Shown: piece by piece, positions 30,355 to 33,999 of the stretch | Numbering within the stretch: position 1 is the first letter of the stretch | Layout: every line of letters begins with the position of its first letter | DNA from: an uncultured Dechloromonas sp. | GTDB lineage: Bacteria; Pseudomonadota; Gammaproteobacteria; Burkholderiales; Rhodocyclaceae | Assembly (NCBI RefSeq): GCF_945957265.1 | Contig: NZ_CAMFKO010000040.1 | Location: forward strand, 1 to 33,999 | DNA length: 33,999 nt | Direction of reading: 5' to 3' | Made by a program: the position numbers and the translations under genes | Notes under the pieces: generated by a model | Database searches by the model: none | Told to the model about the DNA's origin: nothing | What the model saw: only the letters and a program-made list of their open reading frames with translations

Positions 30355-32873
30355 CACAGGGCCATGGTCTGCCGGCTGACGTCGCCGACATGGGTGAAGT
30401 AGCGCATGCCCAGCCAGTCCGACAACTGGTTGGCGGCCAGTTCGAGACCGTGCAGCAAGGCGGCCAGTTCGATGCAGGGGGCGCTGCTGTGGCTGCGGCT
30501 GAACGGCAGGTGCTCGAGCCTGGCGAGATCGAAGGCGCGCAGCCGGTCGACCGCCCCGGCCAGGTCGCCGTCGAAATCGGCGCCCAGTTCGCGCGTCATG
30601 CGCTCGAGATAGCGCATCAGCACGTTGGCCTGGAAGAGCACGCCGTGCGGGTTGCTGTCGTCGAATACGAGCAGGTCGACGACCGGCAGCAGCTCCGGCG
30701 AGCGGGAATAGCGCGAGCGGTAGGTGATGATCGAGTCCATCAGGTCGAGCAGCCATTCCAGCGATTCCGGGCCGGCGGCCGACGCCATGGTCAGGAAGTG
30801 GGCCATGGCCTGCGCCAGGAAGGACAGGCGCTCCAGGCGGCGGCCGATGATCAGGAAGCGCCAGCCGTCGTCGCGCGTCATGTTGTCCATGGCGAAGCCG
30901 GTCAGCGACGACGAGACGCCGAGCACGCGGTCGAGGAAGGCGATGGCCTCGGTCAGCGTCGGATGTTTCTTCAGCGCCGCCTGCTGGTCGCGCTGCAGGC
31001 GGTTCAGCGAATGCCAGTGGTCGAGCGACAGGCGCTCGCGGACATGGGTCGCCGCCCACATCAGGCTGCGGATGCTGCCGGCCAGGCTGCCCGGCTGGTC
31101 GGGATCGTAGATCGCCTCGAGCAGCACGTGCTCGCTGCCGTCCTTGATCGGGCTGTCCTCGTCCGGCTCGGGCAGGACGCCGATCCGCCGCGCCAGGTCC
31201 ATGGCGGCGACGACCGCCGGCGTCTTGCCGCCGCTGGCGACCACGACGCGCCCGAGGGCGACGCGCAGCATGCGGGCGCTGTCGTCGAAACGCTCGGAAT
31301 AGCGGCCGAGCCAGAACAGGTTCTCGACCACGCGCGACGACAGGTTGGCGCCGGCGCGGACCAGGTCGCGCACGCCGACCGAGGGCTTGAGCAGCGAGAA
31401 ATCGCTGACCGGGCCGTTGGTCTGCACCCAGGTGTCTTTCGAGGCGCCGCCGCGCTGCATCGAGAGAATGCGCGTGTTGCCGGCGGTGCCGACCCGGGCC
31501 AGCCCGCCCGGCATCACCGAATAGCCGTCCGGCGTCGTCACCGCGTAGGCGCGCAGGCCGACCGGCCGGGCCAGCAGGCGGCGCTCGTGGGCGCGGCTCC
31601 AGGTCGGCGCCTGCGACAGCTGGACCATCTCCTGCGCCACGTAGGCATGCGGCCGGGCCTCGATGCGGCGCAGCATGTCGGCGCGCTCCTCGCCCTTCAG
31701 TTCGTGGCCGAACACCGGGTCCATGCGCTGCGTCGGGTAGGCCGGCTTGATCACCAGGTCGTCGAAATGCTTTTTCACGTAGTCCAGCGCCGGCTTCTCG
31801 CCGCACCACCAGGTGGCGATCGACGGCATCAGCAGCTTTTCGCCGAGCAGGCGCTCGCAGATGGCCGGCAGGAAGCCCATCAGGGCGCCGGAGCCGAGCA
31901 GGCCGCTGCCCAGCGCATTGGCGATGACCACCCGGCCGGCGCGCGCGACGTTGAGCAGGCCGGGAATGCCGAGCGCCGATTCGCCGCGCAGTTCGAGCGG
32001 ATCGCAATAGCTGTCGTCCTGCCGGCGCAGGATGACGTGCACCCGCTTCAGGCCGCGCAGGGTCTTCAGGTACACCGTGTCGCCGCGCACCGTCAGGTCC
32101 TGCCCCTCGACCAGCGGGTAGCCGAGGTAGCGGGCCAGGTAGGCGTGCTCGAAATAGGTCTCGTTGTACGGCCCCGGCGTCAGCAGCACGATGTGCGGCT
32201 GCTCGTCGCCGTCCACCGGGGCCAGCGCGGTCAGGCCCTCCTGCTTGTCGCGGAAGAAATCGGCGACATGCTGGACGCGCAGGTCGCGGAACATTTCGGG
32301 GAAGACGCGCGACACGATGAGGCGGTTTTCCAGCGCATAGCCGGCGCCCGACGGCGCCTGCGTGCGGTCGGCGATGACCCACCAGTGGCCGTCCGGCGAG
32401 CGCGCCAGATCGACGGCGTAGCTGTGCAGCCAGACGCCGCCCGGCGGCTTGATGCCGTGACAGGGCCACAGGTAGCCGTGCTGGCCATAGACCAGCGCCG
32501 GCGGCAGCAGGCCCTCGGCGAGCAGCGTCTGCTCGCCGTAGAGGTCGGCCAGCATGGCGTTGAGCAGCGCGGCGCGCTGCGCCACGGCGGCCGATACCAC
32601 GGCCCACTCCTCCGGGGGAATGATCAGCGGCACCGGGTCGAGCGCCCACGGCCGGTCGGCCCCGTCCGGGGCGGCATAGACGTTGTAGGTGACGCCGTTT
32701 TCGAGGATGCGGCGGTCGACGAACTCGAGGCGCTGGCGCATTTCCTCCGGCGCCACCGAGTCGAGATGGATAAAGAACTGCCGCCAATGCGGGCGCACGG
32801 CACCGTCCGCCGACAACATTTCGTCGTAGCGGCGGGCACTCTGGGGGTAGATGGCGAGGAGCGTGCGGGCCAT
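30354..32873 (-). CDS. Circularly permuted ATP-grasp protein fused to alpha-E domain
   Basis: 839 residues. The N-terminal two thirds (about 1-470) form the circularly permuted ATP-grasp type 2 (DUF404/DUF407) region, with GVTYNVY, LLTPGPYNETYFEHAYLAR, LVIKPAYPTQRMDPVFG and GLRAYAVTTPDGY. The C-terminal third (about 510-825) is the all-helical alpha-E domain (DUF403), with SSRVVENLFWLGRYSERF and DNMTRDDGWRFLIIGRRLERL. The two parts are separate genes in many bacteria but fused here. Predicted to form amide or peptide bonds using ATP; product unknown. It lies between the DUF2126 gene (77-nt gap) and the transglutaminase gene. Confidence 0.93.
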   Translation of the reverse strand: MARTLLAIYPQSARRYDEMLSADGAVRPHWRQFFIHLDSVAPEEMRQRLEFVDRRILENGVTYNVYAAPDGADRPWALDPVPLIIPPEEWAVVSAAVAQRAALLNAMLADLYGEQTLLAEGLLPPALVYGQHGYLWPCHGIKPPGGVWLHSYAVDLARSPDGHWWVIADRTQAPSGAGYALENRLIVSRVFPEMFRDLRVQHVADFFRDKQEGLTALAPVDGDEQPHIVLLTPGPYNETYFEHAYLARYLGYPLVEGQDLTVRGDTVYLKTLRGLKRVHVILRRQDDSYCDPLELRGESALGIPGLLNVARAGRVVIANALGSGLLGSGALMGFLPAICERLLGEKLLMPSIATWWCGEKPALDYVKKHFDDLVIKPAYPTQRMDPVFGHELKGEERADMLRRIEARPHAYVAQEMVQLSQAPTWSRAHERRLLARPVGLRAYAVTTPDGYSVMPGGLARVGTAGNTRILSMQRGGASKDTWVQTNGPVSDFSLLKPSVGVRDLVRAGANLSSRVVENLFWLGRYSERFDDSARMLRVALGRVVVASGGKTPAVVAAMDLARRIGVLPEPDEDSPIKDGSEHVLLEAIYDPDQPGSLAGSIRSLMWAATHVRERLSLDHWHSLNRLQRDQQAALKKHPTLTEAIAFLDRVLGVSSSLTGFAMDNMTRDDGWRFLIIGRRLERLSFLAQAMAHFLTMASAAGPESLEWLLDLMDSIITYRSRYSRSPELLPVVDLLVFDDSNPHGVLFQANVLMRYLERMTRELGADFDGDLAGAVDRLRAFDLARLEHLPFSRSHSSAPCIELAALLHGLELAANQLSDWLGMRYFTHVGDVSRQTMAL

Positions 32874-32950
32874 TGAGCCTTATCCGGCGCAAGCGGGCCG
32901 GATCAGTATCAACTCCGGCCCTGCGGTGCGCCTGGCGCGATTATTCTGGG

Positions 32951-33999
<1,049 letters not shown>

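Noticed and set aside
30390..32876. 828-codon open frame on the plus strand
   Set aside because: Mirror frame of the ATP-grasp/alpha-E gene, with no domain or start signal.

Overview
The window is a GC-rich (clearly above 60%) piece of a betaproteobacterial chromosome, most likely from the Rhodocyclales (Dechloromonas/Azonexus type). This rests on gene content and order: ndk-rlmN-pilW-rodZ-ispG-hisS-yfgM-bamB, trxA-rho-rpmE, and DctA plus DctPQM transporters beside a DctS/DctR pair. It is inference, since no rRNA gene is present. Bases 1-47 are not genomic. They are an Illumina Nextera i7 adapter (P7 tail, index, mosaic end), so the left edge is a contig end with library sequence attached.

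Layout. (1) 48-7150, minus strand: a tightly packed housekeeping operon with 1-4 nt overlaps or very short gaps, ndk > rlmN > pilW > rodZ > ispG > hisS > yfgM > bamB. bamB is cut by the contig end. (2) 7223-7909: an envelope protein of unknown function. (3) 8013-15381: a C4-dicarboxylate uptake locus. It holds a TRAP transporter (dctP, dctQ, dctM), a DctA symporter and a divergent two-component system (dctS, dctR). A near-identical 14-nt motif lies upstream of dctP and in the dctA/dctS intergenic region and is a candidate regulator site. (4) 15547-19416, plus strand: trxA, rho with a C-rich leader, rpmE and a GT-C family glycosyltransferase. The 3' end of rho is repeated 122 bp downstream around a palindrome-rich insert. 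(5) 19461-22166: orn (minus), then a Ste24-like M48 peptidase and rsgA (plus). (6) 22213-28181: a receiver/HD-GYP protein followed by a 1565-residue soluble hybrid kinase (four CBS, PAS, GAF, three PAS, HisKA/HATPase, receiver, HPt), probably one phosphorelay ending in c-di-GMP hydrolysis. (7) 28178-33999, minus strand: a transglutaminase, fused ATP-grasp/alpha-E and DUF2126 cluster of predicted peptide-modifying genes. A flavoprotein is coupled to its 3' end, and the DUF2126 gene runs off the right edge.

No tRNA, rRNA, CRISPR array, insertion sequence with a transposase, or prophage was seen. No gene-free stretch exceeds about 220 bases. The longest are 17291-17505 (insert, repeat and rpmE promoter), 11142-11319 (dctP control region and dctA terminator), 15382-15546 and 15874-16030. 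The items most worth following up are the CBS-fused phosphorelay paired with the HD-GYP protein, the shared dct motif, the duplicated rho tail, and the flavoprotein joined to the transglutaminase cluster.
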